In this document: positions 1 through 8,168 of the stretch, in pieces
Position numbering within the stretch: the stretch's first letter is position 1
How the letters are laid out: each line of letters begins with the position of its first letter
Source of the DNA: Willaertia magna
Lineage: Eukaryota > Heterolobosea > Eutetramitea > Acrasida > Naegleriidae
Reading direction: 5' to 3'
Assembly (NCBI GenBank): GCA_902984215.1
Contig: CADWAF010004324.1
Span: forward strand, 1-15,956
Length of the DNA: 15,956 nucleotides
Notes under the pieces: generated by a model
Database searches by the model: none
What the model was told of the DNA's origin: nothing
What the model saw: the letters and a program-made list of their open reading frames with translations, nothing else
Program-made: the position numbers and the translations under genes

Positions 1-351
1 TTTTCTTGGATTAATAGTATTATTGTTATTATTATTGTTATGATTGTTATTATTGTTGATATTACTAACATTGCCGTCATTATTGATGTAATTATTATTA
101 GGCTTGCTGTTAGTAGTTGAATGATTATTTATATGATAATTTTCACTTTCTTTTCGTTTTAAAGAAGAAGAAGAAGCGGTATTAGAGGATTTATGGTTGT
201 TATTATCATTATTACTTTTATTATTTCCGTTCATTAAATGATGATAATCGTCCTCCGTAAGCATTTGTTGTTGTTGTTTTGAATATTTTTTTTTTGTTAA
301 AATAATTTTTTTTTTAAAACCTTGCTTTGTGTTTGTTGTTGTTATTTTCAT
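1..351 (-). CDS. Asn-rich low-complexity protein, N-terminal part (runs off left edge)
   Basis: An open frame runs from an ATG at 351-349 to the window edge without a stop, giving 117 codons of a longer protein. An in-frame TAA lies directly before the ATG, so the start is well supported. The N-terminus is basic (KQGFKKK, then TKKKYSK), followed by four Gln, an acidic TEDDYHH patch, a run of four Ser, and long Asn-rich stretches towards the edge, coded by AAT/AAC triplets. There is no signal peptide or membrane segment. Such Asn and Gln runs are common in disordered regulatory proteins of amoebae. No folded domain is visible in this portion, so no function can be assigned; any defining domain would lie outside the window. 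The frame is clearly coding-like, but the product is unknown. Confidence 0.7.
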   Translation of the reverse strand, partial: MKITTTNTKQGFKKKIILTKKKYSKQQQQMLTEDDYHHLMNGNNKSNNDNNNHKSSNTASSSSLKRKESENYHINNHSTTNSKPNNNYINNDGNVSNINNNNNHNNNNNNNTINPRK

Positions 352-477
352 TTACTTCACTGCGCGATTGCAATCAATTGTTATTTAAAATTTATAATGT
401 TAAATTAAACAAAATTATGAATGTAAATTTTAAAATTTATTTACAAAACACATGTACTCTAATAGAATTATAAATTG

Positions 478-526
478 ATAGTTTTAATTTGACATTTAAT
501 GGAGTTAAAGATCAAATTAAAACTAT
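478..526. repeat. 15-bp perfect inverted repeat beside tRNA-Ser
   Basis: The arm at 478-492 (ATAGTTTTAATTTGA) is the exact reverse complement of 512-526, with a 19-nt spacer. The right arm lies 1 nt beyond the 3' end of the tRNA (minus sense) and contains the pol III T-run. It could form a hairpin or cruciform, or be a leftover of an inserted element. No target-site duplication was recognised. Confidence 0.75.
519..522 (-). terminator. RNA polymerase III terminator of tRNA-Ser
   Basis: Read on the minus strand, a TTTT run follows the last tRNA base after a 5-nt AATAG trailer. This is the normal pol III stop signal at the normal distance. It lies inside the right arm of the inverted repeat. 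Confidence 0.75.
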
Positions 527-527
527 T

Positions 528-608
528 CGCGAGATGCAGGACTCGAACCTACGCGGGTTTCCCCAATGGATTTCAAGTCCATCGCCTTAACCACTCGGCC
601 AACCTCGC
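528..608 (-). tRNA. tRNA-Ser (anticodon UGA)
   Basis: On the minus strand a complete 81-nt cloverleaf can be drawn. The acceptor stem GCGAGGT pairs with ATCTCGC (one G-T pair), and base 528 gives discriminator G. The D-stem is GCC/GGC and the anticodon stem ATGGA/TCCAT closes the loop CTTGAAA, so the anticodon is TGA and reads UCA. A 13-nt extra arm with a GGG/CCC stem makes it type II, as expected for serine. The T-stem is GTAGG/CCTGC around TTCGAGT. The internal A box (TGGCCGAGTGG) and B box (GGTTCGAGTCC) match the pol III consensus. There is no intron and CCA is not encoded. It looks intact and functional. Confidence 0.97.
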
Positions 609-766
609 TCCATTTTCCCTTAAACGTATTTAAAAAAAAAAATATTTACAAATTACGAATAAAAGCAGAACAAACAGTCTTGTTCTTTTGTACAACATGT
701 TTGTTTGCTTGTTGTAATACATTTTTTGTTGCTGTCATCTTTACAAAAAAAAAATCTTAAAAAAAA

Positions 767-1270
767 ATGGATCACAACAACCAATGGAAAGACTTTACAA
801 ATAATAATGATCATTGTCTTCTTCCTTCCTTTCATTTCCTTTTTCTTTCCGATTATTCCGGTCATTCCAGTCATTCCGAAAATTTACAAGAAAAATTTAG
901 CGCCAATATTTTTTTACATTTAATTATTTCGTTTATTTTTACCGCCATTTGTGCCTTTTCTTTATTATTTTTATTATTAAAAATTAATTTAAATTATTTT
1001 TGTAAAGTTTTTTTAAATAAAACTTTACAAAATGAAAATTTAATTAAAAGAAAATTAGTTCATTTATTTATGGGACCAATTTATTTACTTTTTTGGAATT
1101 TCTTTCCAAATTCTATTTTTAGTAAATTTATTTGTGGAATTGTACCTTTATTAATTACAATTCTATTTTTAGGAATTGGTTTTGGAATTTTTAAAAATGA
1201 AAAAATGGTTAAAATGATTACTAGAAATGGAAATTTAAATGAAATATACTTATTTAAATTACATTATTAA
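767..1270 (+). CDS. Phytol/polyprenol kinase-like protein, N-terminal half only (possible pseudogene)
   Basis: A 167-aa membrane protein. Residues 50-72, about 99-112 and 118-143 are hydrophobic helices. The signature R95-K-L-V-H99 just before a helix, and TRNG at 152-155 followed by an Asn-Glu-Ile, resemble the N-terminal half of the phytol/farnesol kinase family (RKxVH, then SREG/TREG and ELL), whose members phosphorylate prenyl alcohols with CTP in membranes. The frame ends exactly where those enzymes continue with the catalytic CTP-binding half (the GGDGxAD region), which is absent. Only about 100 bases separate its stop from the convergent neighbour, and no splice donor is visible before the stop. 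A coding-like stretch without stops in another frame (1258-1335) follows. I see a truncated gene. The family call is from memory of motifs and moderately sure; activity is unlikely. Confidence 0.6.
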   Translation: MDHNNQWKDFTNNNDHCLLPSFHFLFLSDYSGHSSHSENLQEKFSANIFLHLIISFIFTAICAFSLLFLLLKINLNYFCKVFLNKTLQNENLIKRKLVHLFMGPIYLLFWNFFPNSIFSKFICGIVPLLITILFLGIGFGIFKNEKMVKMITRNGNLNEIYLFKLHY

Positions 1271-1372
1271 ATCGTAAAACAATATTTGCAAATGGTAAAT
1301 CTTCTGCAAAAGATGAAGCAAACATTAATGGTTAATTGAGAGAATAAGAAAATTAATTAATTTATTGTAGCT

Positions 1373-2599
1373 TTATTTCTTTCTTTTTTTATAGCCCTTT
1401 TTAAAACCATGTTCTTTATTTCTTACTGAACTAGAATTTTCTTTCTTCACTTTCTTTTGTTGTTCATCATTATTGGTGTTATCCTTCTCATTATTATTGT
1501 TTTGCTTTTCTTTAAAGTTTTTACTAGTATTTCTTTTATTTGTTGAATTGCTTTTATGATTTTTCTTATTATTATATTCATTGCCTTCTTTACTTTCCTT
1601 ATCCTTTCTCTTTCTCTTGTTTAAAACCTTCTTATTATTGTTGTCATATTTCTTAGTATTATCATGATGATTATCTTTCTTTTTTATTTCTTCAACATTC
1701 TTCCTTTTAATGTAAGGCTTACGTAATGGTTGTTTTCTTTTAGAATAACTTTTTGAAGGCTTTGAATCATCGGAAGATGTTGTATAGAAAGTGGTAGAAG
1801 TAAAAGGCATTCCGAAAATACCACCAAACAAGTCTTCATCCTCTTCTTCATAATAGTAAGGCTCCTCTTCTTCTTCTTCACTATAATGATCATAGTAAGG
1901 AACATCATCTTCATGATAAATAACTTCATAATCCCCATCGTCATCATAATAAGCATAATCTTCTTCTTCATCTTCTTCGTCATCTTCTTGATGATAAATT
2001 GTATTACCGTCAGTATCCGTTGTTGAAAGTTTAGTAACAAATCTATTTCCTTCGGAATCGCTTGTTATTCTCTTTGTTACAGTTCTTTGTTTTGGTGTTT
2101 GACCATTCTCCACATGTATATAAGTAATAATTTTAATTGTTTTATAAGTATTTCCTTCTTCATCTTCACCTTCACTTTGAATCATTTCTTCATCTTCTTC
2201 AATAATGTAACCATTACTTGTACTGGTTGTAAAAGATGATGTAGAAGTAGTTATAGCGGTATTTACAGGCTGAAGAGAAGTACAACTAGTAATAACTTCT
2301 TCTTCTTCATCAGTCAATTCTTCAATACATAAACTATGACTACTACTATCATTACTTATTGTCTTCTCCTTCTTCTTCTTATCAAAAGTAGTTTCGGAAG
2401 TGTTATTATTATTTACATCCATCTCACTATCTACTTCCATTCCATCCTTCTTTCCTTCCGATATTATACCATTATTATTCCTTTCCTTTCCTTGAACACC
2501 ATCATCGGAATTTTCATTGTTCTTATTATTATTGATATCTGTATGACGAGCCTTCCTTCTCTCAGTAAGCCTTTCAAACAATTTTTTCATTCCTTTCAT
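1373..2599 (-). CDS. Hypothetical low-complexity protein with acidic centre and basic C-terminus
   Basis: A 408-aa single-exon frame; an in-frame TGA lies directly before the ATG. Residues 20-90 are Asn/Ser-rich. Residues about 95-150 are acidic with Ser/Thr runs. Residues 150-200 are an ordered-looking, probably beta-rich stretch with similar units (SDSEGN, TDTDGN). Residues 205-257 are very acidic and Tyr-rich, followed by LFGGIFGMPF at 257-266. From 285 to the end the chain is very basic with Asn runs and nuclear-signal-like clusters (KRKRK at 328-332, a final KKRKK). There is no signal peptide or membrane helix. The acidic part plus the short FG-containing segment faintly recalls HAX1/MLF or DnaJ-B tails, but this is too weak to name it. 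A nuclear or nucleic-acid-binding disordered protein is an inference. The function is unknown. Confidence 0.75.
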   Translation of the reverse strand: MKGMKKLFERLTERRKARHTDINNNKNNENSDDGVQGKERNNNGIISEGKKDGMEVDSEMDVNNNNTSETTFDKKKKEKTISNDSSSHSLCIEELTDEEEEVITSCTSLQPVNTAITTSTSSFTTSTSNGYIIEEDEEMIQSEGEDEEGNTYKTIKIITYIHVENGQTPKQRTVTKRITSDSEGNRFVTKLSTTDTDGNTIYHQEDDEEDEEEDYAYYDDDGDYEVIYHEDDVPYYDHYSEEEEEEPYYYEEEDEDLFGGIFGMPFTSTTFYTTSSDDSKPSKSYSKRKQPLRKPYIKRKNVEEIKKKDNHHDNTKKYDNNNKKVLNKRKRKDKESKEGNEYNNKKNHKSNSTNKRNTSKNFKEKQNNNNEKDNTNNDEQQKKVKKENSSSVRNKEHGFKKGYKKRKK

Positions 2600-2876
2600 T
2601 CATCCTTCTTTCTTACATCTCTCATTGTCAACACAACTAGACAACATGCAAAATTTTGTGAAACCTTCTTCTTTAAAGTAAAATCCACTAATCTTCAATT
2701 AATTAATAGCAACTTCTTTATGTCTCTAATTTATTCATCTCTCTCGCTCGCTTTAATGAAAAATTTTTTTTTTATTTTTTTACAGAAAATCTTTACAAAA
2801 AGTTCTATAAAATTATTATAAATCAAATTATAAATCTACAATTACAACTATAATTAAAAAATTTAAAAAAAAACAA

Positions 2877-3461
2877 TTATTCTCTCTTTCTCATCATATC
2901 TACAATTCTATCAATTTCATAAACATCCTTTTCAAATTGATTTGGTTCTTCATCATAATCTAAATCAATTGCATTACTATTTCCATTATTCGTTGTTGAA
3001 GAAGAAGATGATGATCTAGATGACATTGCTCTTAACATTAAAGCTAAAGGATCAATTCCACTTTCTGTATCTAAATCGTCATCATTCATTAACATTCCTA
3101 ATAATCCACTATTGTCACTACCACTATTCATTACATTATGATCTGAAGAAGAAGAAGCACTTCCTCCAACTTTTTTTCTTCTTTTTTGAATAACTACAAC
3201 GTTATTTCCTAAATTAAAAGCATTTCCTATATCACTACTTTCTTTATTTCTATTATTATTATGATTGTTATTATTATTGTTCATACTATTCATCATTTGT
3301 TGTTGTCTCATTTGTTGTAAAACAAAAGGTAAACTTAAACCATTAGTACCATTATCGTCATCATGATCTCCTAAAACTAAATCTTCATCAAAAGCTTCTA
3401 AAAAATCGTGATGATTATTATTATTTGATCCTCCTCTTCTTTTATTGTTGTTTGAACTCAT
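2877..3461 (-). CDS. Hypothetical Asn/Ser-rich acidic protein
   Basis: A 194-aa single-exon frame. The start at 3461 is the first ATG after an in-frame TAA (3473-3471). The protein begins SSNNNKRRGG, with acidic residues 23-37, then a short helix rich in Gln and Met (45-60, LPFVLQQMRQQQMMNSM), Asn runs, a basic patch QKRRKK at 92-97, two runs of Ser, a Leu/Met-rich segment GLLGMLM at 119-125, another at 138-146, and a C-terminal predicted helix ending DRIVDMMRKRE. No known domain was recognised. The short amphipathic segments in a disordered background suggest a protein-interaction factor, which is inference only. It sits between two other minus-strand genes with about 280-300 bp on each side, so it probably has its own promoter. 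The function is unknown. Confidence 0.7.
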   Translation of the reverse strand: MSSNNNKRRGGSNNNNHHDFLEAFDEDLVLGDHDDDNGTNGLSLPFVLQQMRQQQMMNSMNNNNNNHNNNRNKESSDIGNAFNLGNNVVVIQKRRKKVGGSASSSSDHNVMNSGSDNSGLLGMLMNDDDLDTESGIDPLALMLRAMSSRSSSSSSTTNNGNSNAIDLDYDEEPNQFEKDVYEIDRIVDMMRKRE

Positions 3462-3755
3462 TTTTTTTATTTAGAACTCTTTTACAATTTCAGTGAATTA
3501 CAAAATACTTTGCAAAATAATTTCCAGAAAGATCTTTATTTTTTTTTGATTTTCTTTTCGAAATTGCTCATCTTATTCGGGTGGGAATGCGACACACGTG
3601 TACAGTGTAATGTATTTATCATTGTAATGTAGCTATAAAATCATGTATTGATATAGTAACTCTTTCAAGGTAGTTGTGACACTATTTCAATTGTTTACGG
3701 ACTGACTTTTCTTCTAAATTGTACAAATAATTCTTCATTTGTTATTATTGAATAA

Positions 3756-6673
3756 TTATTTTATATTTGTATTGGTAATTAAAAAGTTTGGATAATCTTC
3801 TTCTAAAACATGTTTAACATCAGAAATTTTAACAGGTTTAGATAAATAATAATTCATTCCAATATTTAAACATTCTTCTGGGGGTATTCCTGCATTCGCA
3901 GTTAATGCAATAATAAAAGATTTACGTTTCTTATTAATTTGTTTTTCCATATCACGTAAATGAATTGTACATTGTAAGCCATCCATATTAGGCATTGATA
4001 AATCCATAAAAATTACATCATAATCAATTTTCTTACACTTTTCAATTGCTTTTAATCCATCTTCTGCAGTATCACATTGACAATGTAATGTTTTTAACAT
4101 TTTAGCTAAAACTTGTCTATTTATATTATTATCATCTACCACTAATATTTGTAAAGGTTTAATAGTAGGAGTGGCTGTAGATGAAATATCTAACTTTTTC
4201 TGTTCAAATTCAACCATCTCTTGTGTAGTTACAGTTATCTTTGCAGTAAATGAAAATGTAGAACCTTCCCTTTCAACAGAAGTACAAGTAATACTACCAC
4301 CCATTAAATTACAAATAGATTTAGAAATACTTAATCCAATACCTATACCACCATATCTTCTAGAAATTGAACCATCTAACTGCGAATAAGCTTGAAATAG
4401 TCTTTGTAAGCCTTCCGCAGATATCCCACAACCTGTATCAATTATATCAAACCTTAATGTACATTCCGATGTGAAAGGAGGTGCCTCACTATAAACTGAA
4501 ACAAAAACATCTACTTTACCCCTTTCCGTAAATTTTACGCCATTAATAAATAAATTCATTAAGATTTGAGTTAACCGTTTTTCATCACCAATTATATATT
4601 TAGGTACTTGTACATCAATATTTACTTCACATGATAAACCTTTTTGTTCAGCTAATGGTTTTAATATATATTGATGTAAACGATAAATTGAAGAATGTAA
4701 ATCAAATGGTTTTTCATTTAAAATTAATTTTCCTTCTTCAATTTTACTAAAATCTAAAATATCTGAAATTAAAGCAAAAAGGACGTCACTACAGTTCTTA
4801 ACGGTATCAATTAAACGTTTTTGTTCATCATCTAAATGTTCTACGTTTAATAAAGATAAACTTCCTGTTATACCGTTTAATGGAGTAATTAATTCATGAG
4901 AAATAACAGAAAGGAATTGTGATTTTGCGATATTTGCTCTTTCTGCACGTTTTGCTTCTTGTTTTAGTTGTTCATGTAAAATTCTTCTATCTGTGACATC
5001 ATGTAATATTAAATGATAAATATTTGTTTTAGTATCAGATTCAGTTAAAAAATTATCTATTGATGAAACGTTCATTGTAACATACATTGGTTCACCATTC
5101 TTTTTACAAATACTAATATCACTATATGACATTTTTCTATTTCCTTCATCACCATTAGTTGATAAGATTGAATAACAATCAGATAATCTATTATTATTGT
5201 TAGAAGAAGATAATGATTTACGTTGTTCATTATTACTTCTATGTGATTCTAAAATTCTTTTAACAGTTGCAATACAATGACTTTCAAATAAATCAAATAA
5301 ATTATTAAAATTCATTAATTCTTGTTTTGTATATTGTGTATGACTTTCTGTTGCTCTATTACAATTACAAATCTTCATTGTTTCACTATTTACTGATAAA
5401 AACATTGTAGGTGCTTGTTCATATAAATTTTTATAAGATTTTTCACTTCTTTCTAAAGCTTTCTTCTTTTCATATAATTGTTCATATAAAAATAATTTAT
5501 GTAAAAAGAATACTGCATTTGTTGCTAATACTACAACTATACATATTGCTATTGTTGCAATTAATATTTCTGATGATGGTACATATGTAGTTGTTGTTAA
5601 CATTGCTGATATTATAGCTCCAGCAAATATTATAAAGATTGCTATTCTTTCCATTGGATATTTCATATTCATCCAAGAAATACGAAATATATTATGTCCA
5701 AAAAATAATAATCCAAAAAGCCTATTTTGATTAAAAGTTATAATCATTATAAAGTTAGTTAATAATAGTAGGTAGCAGTAATAATAAAATACAAAAAATA
5801 TTGTAAATTATTATTGTTCAAGTAACAGAGTGCATTTTGATCAAATATGGCAAGTGAAAAAAAAAATATATACCCAAAAAATACAAAAAGCATAAAATTC
5901 ATTGTAAATATTACAATTAATTGATTAAATGTATTTTTAAAAACTTACCAATTCCTAGATTTATAACCCATCATATCATATCCCCATTTCATTGAATCAT
6001 AAAGAAAAATACATCTTGTACTTTCAATAAATGCATAAATTACTCTTTTATATCTTTTAAATATTCTTTTACTTTCCATTGATTGTGGTGAATATTTATT
6101 TTCATTACTTTTTATATAATTACTATTGTTGCCATTGCCATTAATAAAACCATTAATATTACTACTACTGTTGCCATTATTCGTTTTTAAAGAAGAATTG
6201 TTACTATTACTGTTATTAGTTGTTGTTATATTTGAATTAGTTGATGTTGTTGACAATCTGGAAGTATTATTTAATTTGTTGTTGATATTATTATTATTTA
6301 AAGAAGATGATGATTCATTATTAACACTAACTATTGATTCTCGTTGATTTTGTTGTTGTGATTGCTGCTCAACTCTATCATCATTACCTTTCAGTTTTAT
6401 TTTAAATCTTTTTAAAATTAAATAATAAATAAAAGGAGGTAATCTAGTCATTATTTCATGTAAAACTGCTGTACTTATTAAATGCATTATAAATCTTACA
6501 CAAAATTTAAATTTTGTATCATTTTCACCTAGATGTATTTGTAATTGTTGATCGTCTATATTTAATATTGCATGTACAGCTATTAATATAGCGATAGGAA
6601 GAACTAATAAATTATTTATTAATGTATATTGTGAATGTATTTCCTTTCGTTTATCTATTAATTCACTCTTCAT
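3756..6673 (-). CDS. Membrane-bound hybrid sensor histidine kinase (two exons, 896 aa)
   Basis: Exons are 6673-5949 and 5721-3756; a 227-nt intron splits a Trp codon and splicing keeps the frame. Hydrophobic helices lie at about 17-38, 56-90, 210-226, 243-258, 266-283 and 293-315. A long Asn/Ser/Gln-rich loop (about 96-203) separates the second and third. A PAS-like sensor region (about 334-488) and a short coiled linker follow. The HisKA box is SHELITPLNG with phospho-acceptor His517. The ATPase domain has an N-box (NLFINGVKFT, Asn near 635), DTGCG from Asp670 and GGIGIGLS near 699. The receiver domain (765-885) has the acidic pair 771-772, phospho-acceptor Asp815 (MDLSMPNMDG), Thr849 and Lys870. 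All catalytic residues are present; the usual Arg after SHEL is Ile and the usual Thr in the G2 box is Ile. It should autophosphorylate and pass phosphate to its own receiver, then to an Hpt protein. The stimulus is unknown. Confidence 0.93.
5722..5948 (-). other. Intron of the histidine kinase gene (227 nt)
   Basis: The donor GTAAGT (5948-5943) and the acceptor AAAATAG ending at 5722 are both clear. Joining TG to G makes a Trp codon and keeps one open frame from a membrane helix into the next. Reading through the donor meets TAA at once, so the upstream 242-codon frame is not a separate gene. Confidence 0.9.
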
Positions 6674-7318
6674 CTTTTTTTTTTTATTTTTATAAAGTCC
6701 GTTCTTTTTACTTCTACTATTTACTTGTTGTTGTTCTCTTTCTTGTTTAATGAATGATATACTTGACTAGGTTTGACTGCTTTTTGTTTGACCACTTGTT
6801 TGATTGAACGCAATTATTAAAAATTAAATGGAAACAATGATATTTTGCCAATTGTTTATTTTTTTAAATTTATCTTTCTTTGTACGAATTTGTTATCTAA
6901 TGGCCAAAAGATATTGAAGATATTGTCTTTTTTTTGAAATGTCCACAAGGAATATGGTAGGTTAATAAATTTATGGTTCGCAGCGAATGATATCTCGCAG
7001 AGAAACAATTTTTTAGAAATTACCGAAGGTGCAAAGAGATAATTCTGTTGTATGGCTGTTAATGGAGAACAATGACGTTGTTTTTGTTGGTAATTATGTT
7101 TAAAAGGCTTAAGGAGAAGTGTTGTTTTATGAATATTCTTTTAAGTTAGAAAGCAAGAAGGCTTGTTTAAATTATGTAAAATTTGTAGTAACCTGCAACT
7201 CTTTGTTGTTTACTGTATCAGTTGTTTGGCTATTTTTTCCTTACAGTAATTGGCTGATCTTCAAGTAGTAGAAGAAGAAAAAATAAAGTAGGTAAGTAAG
7301 TTTACTGTCTAAGATCGT

Positions 7319-7347
7319 AAAGAAGAAGAAGGAGAAGAAGGAGAAGA
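7319..7347 (+). repeat. GAA/GGA purine tract
   Basis: Twenty-nine uninterrupted purines made of GAA and GGA units, continued more loosely to about 7377. This is a simple-sequence tract in non-coding DNA. Such tracts can form triplex structures or act as GAGA-like promoter elements. No reading frame through it looks like a real protein. Confidence 0.7.
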
Positions 7348-7934
7348 TGGTAGTGAAGAGGAAGTTAGTAAGAAGGGTTAAAGAACAAATCACACACTTA
7401 TAAACACAATTTTTATGTCAAAAAAAGCCACGCTGGTATGTAACAGTAAGTGACTTAATCACGGTAGAAAAGAGGTGCTAAGAGAGATTTTGTAATTCCT
7501 AAGGAAAAAAGATTCTGTACTTCTTTTGTTAGAAAAACTTACAAAACCGAAATTTATTTTAATTTTATTTATGGATCGTGAAATGTAAAAATAAGATAAG
7601 TGCGGCCACAAGTTGAGCTGAAGAAAATTGGATTTTGTAAGGGATATTTCTTTTCTATTGTACTTTTGGGTAATAATCACTATCGATGAAGAATAATATT
7701 ATAAATTGCATTACTGTCACTATCATCAATCTACTGCAATCTTAAATTACTTGTAAAAAGTATGGTCAATTACTCCAATTAAAATAACATTCCACAACCA
7801 ACCCTCGAAATACAAAATGTATTTTAATAAAATCCTTAATTTATAACCAAACAAGTGCACGGTACAAAATTAATAATATCAATTAATTAAAATTATGAAA
7901 ACCAAAATTTTCTTACCATGCGATCTCATTGCCA

Positions 7935-7965
7935 AAGTAGCGCGCCGTACGTTTGGGTGCTACTT
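7935..7965. promoter_or_regulatory. Hairpin with GC-rich loop upstream of CTP synthase
   Basis: AAGTAGC (7935-7941) is exactly inverted at 7959-7965. The 17-nt loop holds GCGC and the palindrome CGTACG, unusually GC-rich for this DNA. It lies about 200 bp before the CTP synthase start. A binding site is an inference. Confidence 0.35.
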
Positions 7966-8011
7966 ACAATTATTTACAAGATAAAAGGCAAGGCTTTGGT
8001 GGTCTAAAAAA

Positions 8012-8039
8012 TTTCTGCTGTTTAAAAAAACAGCTGAAA
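8012..8039. repeat. Inverted repeat with 4-nt loop upstream of CTP synthase
   Basis: TTTC-T-GCTGTTT pairs with AAACAGC-T-GAAA around a loop of four A, with one T-T mismatch. It could be a structure in a 5' leader or a site for a dimeric factor. No function is known. Confidence 0.5.
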
Positions 8040-8070
8040 AGATAGCAAAGGATCGGCTCTCCTGTAAGGT

Positions 8071-8076
8071 TATATA
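8071..8076 (+). promoter_or_regulatory. TATA-like element of the CTP synthase gene
   Basis: TATATA, about 95 bases before the start codon and flanked by more GC-rich sequence (TAAGGT before, GGTAGGTG after), which makes it stand out. Its role is a guess, because AT-rich DNA gives such matches often. Confidence 0.3.
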
Positions 8077-8168
8077 GGTAGGTGCAAATCTTTTGTGAAC
8101 ATTTAATTAAATTCTATCTATCCTCACACTGATACTGATACGACAGTATAAAGAATTTAATCATCATA

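Larger units (their letters stand above)
6674..8168. other. Long spacer between divergent genes, no convincing gene
   Basis: About 1.5 kb lies between the 5' ends of the histidine kinase and CTP synthase genes. The open frames inside are short and lack protein-like composition; the longest, on the minus strand at 7459-7680, looks random. I saw no tRNA, rRNA or snRNA core. It does contain a purine tract near 7319-7347, two tiny adjacent hairpins (TTCGCAGCGAA at 6977 and TCTCGCAGAGA at 6994), consensus-like splice donors on both strands, and GC-rich spots near 7940. Promoters and 5' untranslated exons of the two flanking genes are the simplest content. An unrecognised non-coding RNA is possible. 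Confidence 0.6.

Noticed and set aside
1..351. ATT/GTT triplet repeats as a possible satellite or CRISPR-like array
   Set aside because: The repeats are codons for Asn in a continuous frame and have no spacers or fixed unit.
566..923. Short open frames over the tRNA and before the kinase-like gene
   Set aside because: They read through the tRNA or through T-rich DNA, and have no protein-like sequence.
1684..2040. Alternative frame rich in Met and Lys within the acidic gene
   Set aside because: It is a by-product of GAA/GAT repeats in the real frame.
6126..6347. Leu/Val-rich plus-strand frame opposite the histidine kinase loop
   Set aside because: It is the antisense of Asn/Ser codon runs and not a membrane protein.
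7285..7300. ACTTACCT on the minus strand, like the 5' end of U1 snRNA
   Set aside because: The following bases do not match U1 stem-loops; it is better explained as the complement of a plus-strand GTAAGT-type sequence.
7459..7680. Minus-strand 73-codon open frame in the long spacer
   Set aside because: Composition looks random, it has no recognisable motif, and a possible 44-nt intron-like segment (7499-7542) inside it does not lead to a longer protein.
7915..7927. Possible tiny first exon on the minus strand (ATG AGA TCG CAT G before GTAAGA)
   Set aside because: The donor is good, but every nearby acceptor I tried leads to a stop within about 25 codons, so no gene could be built.
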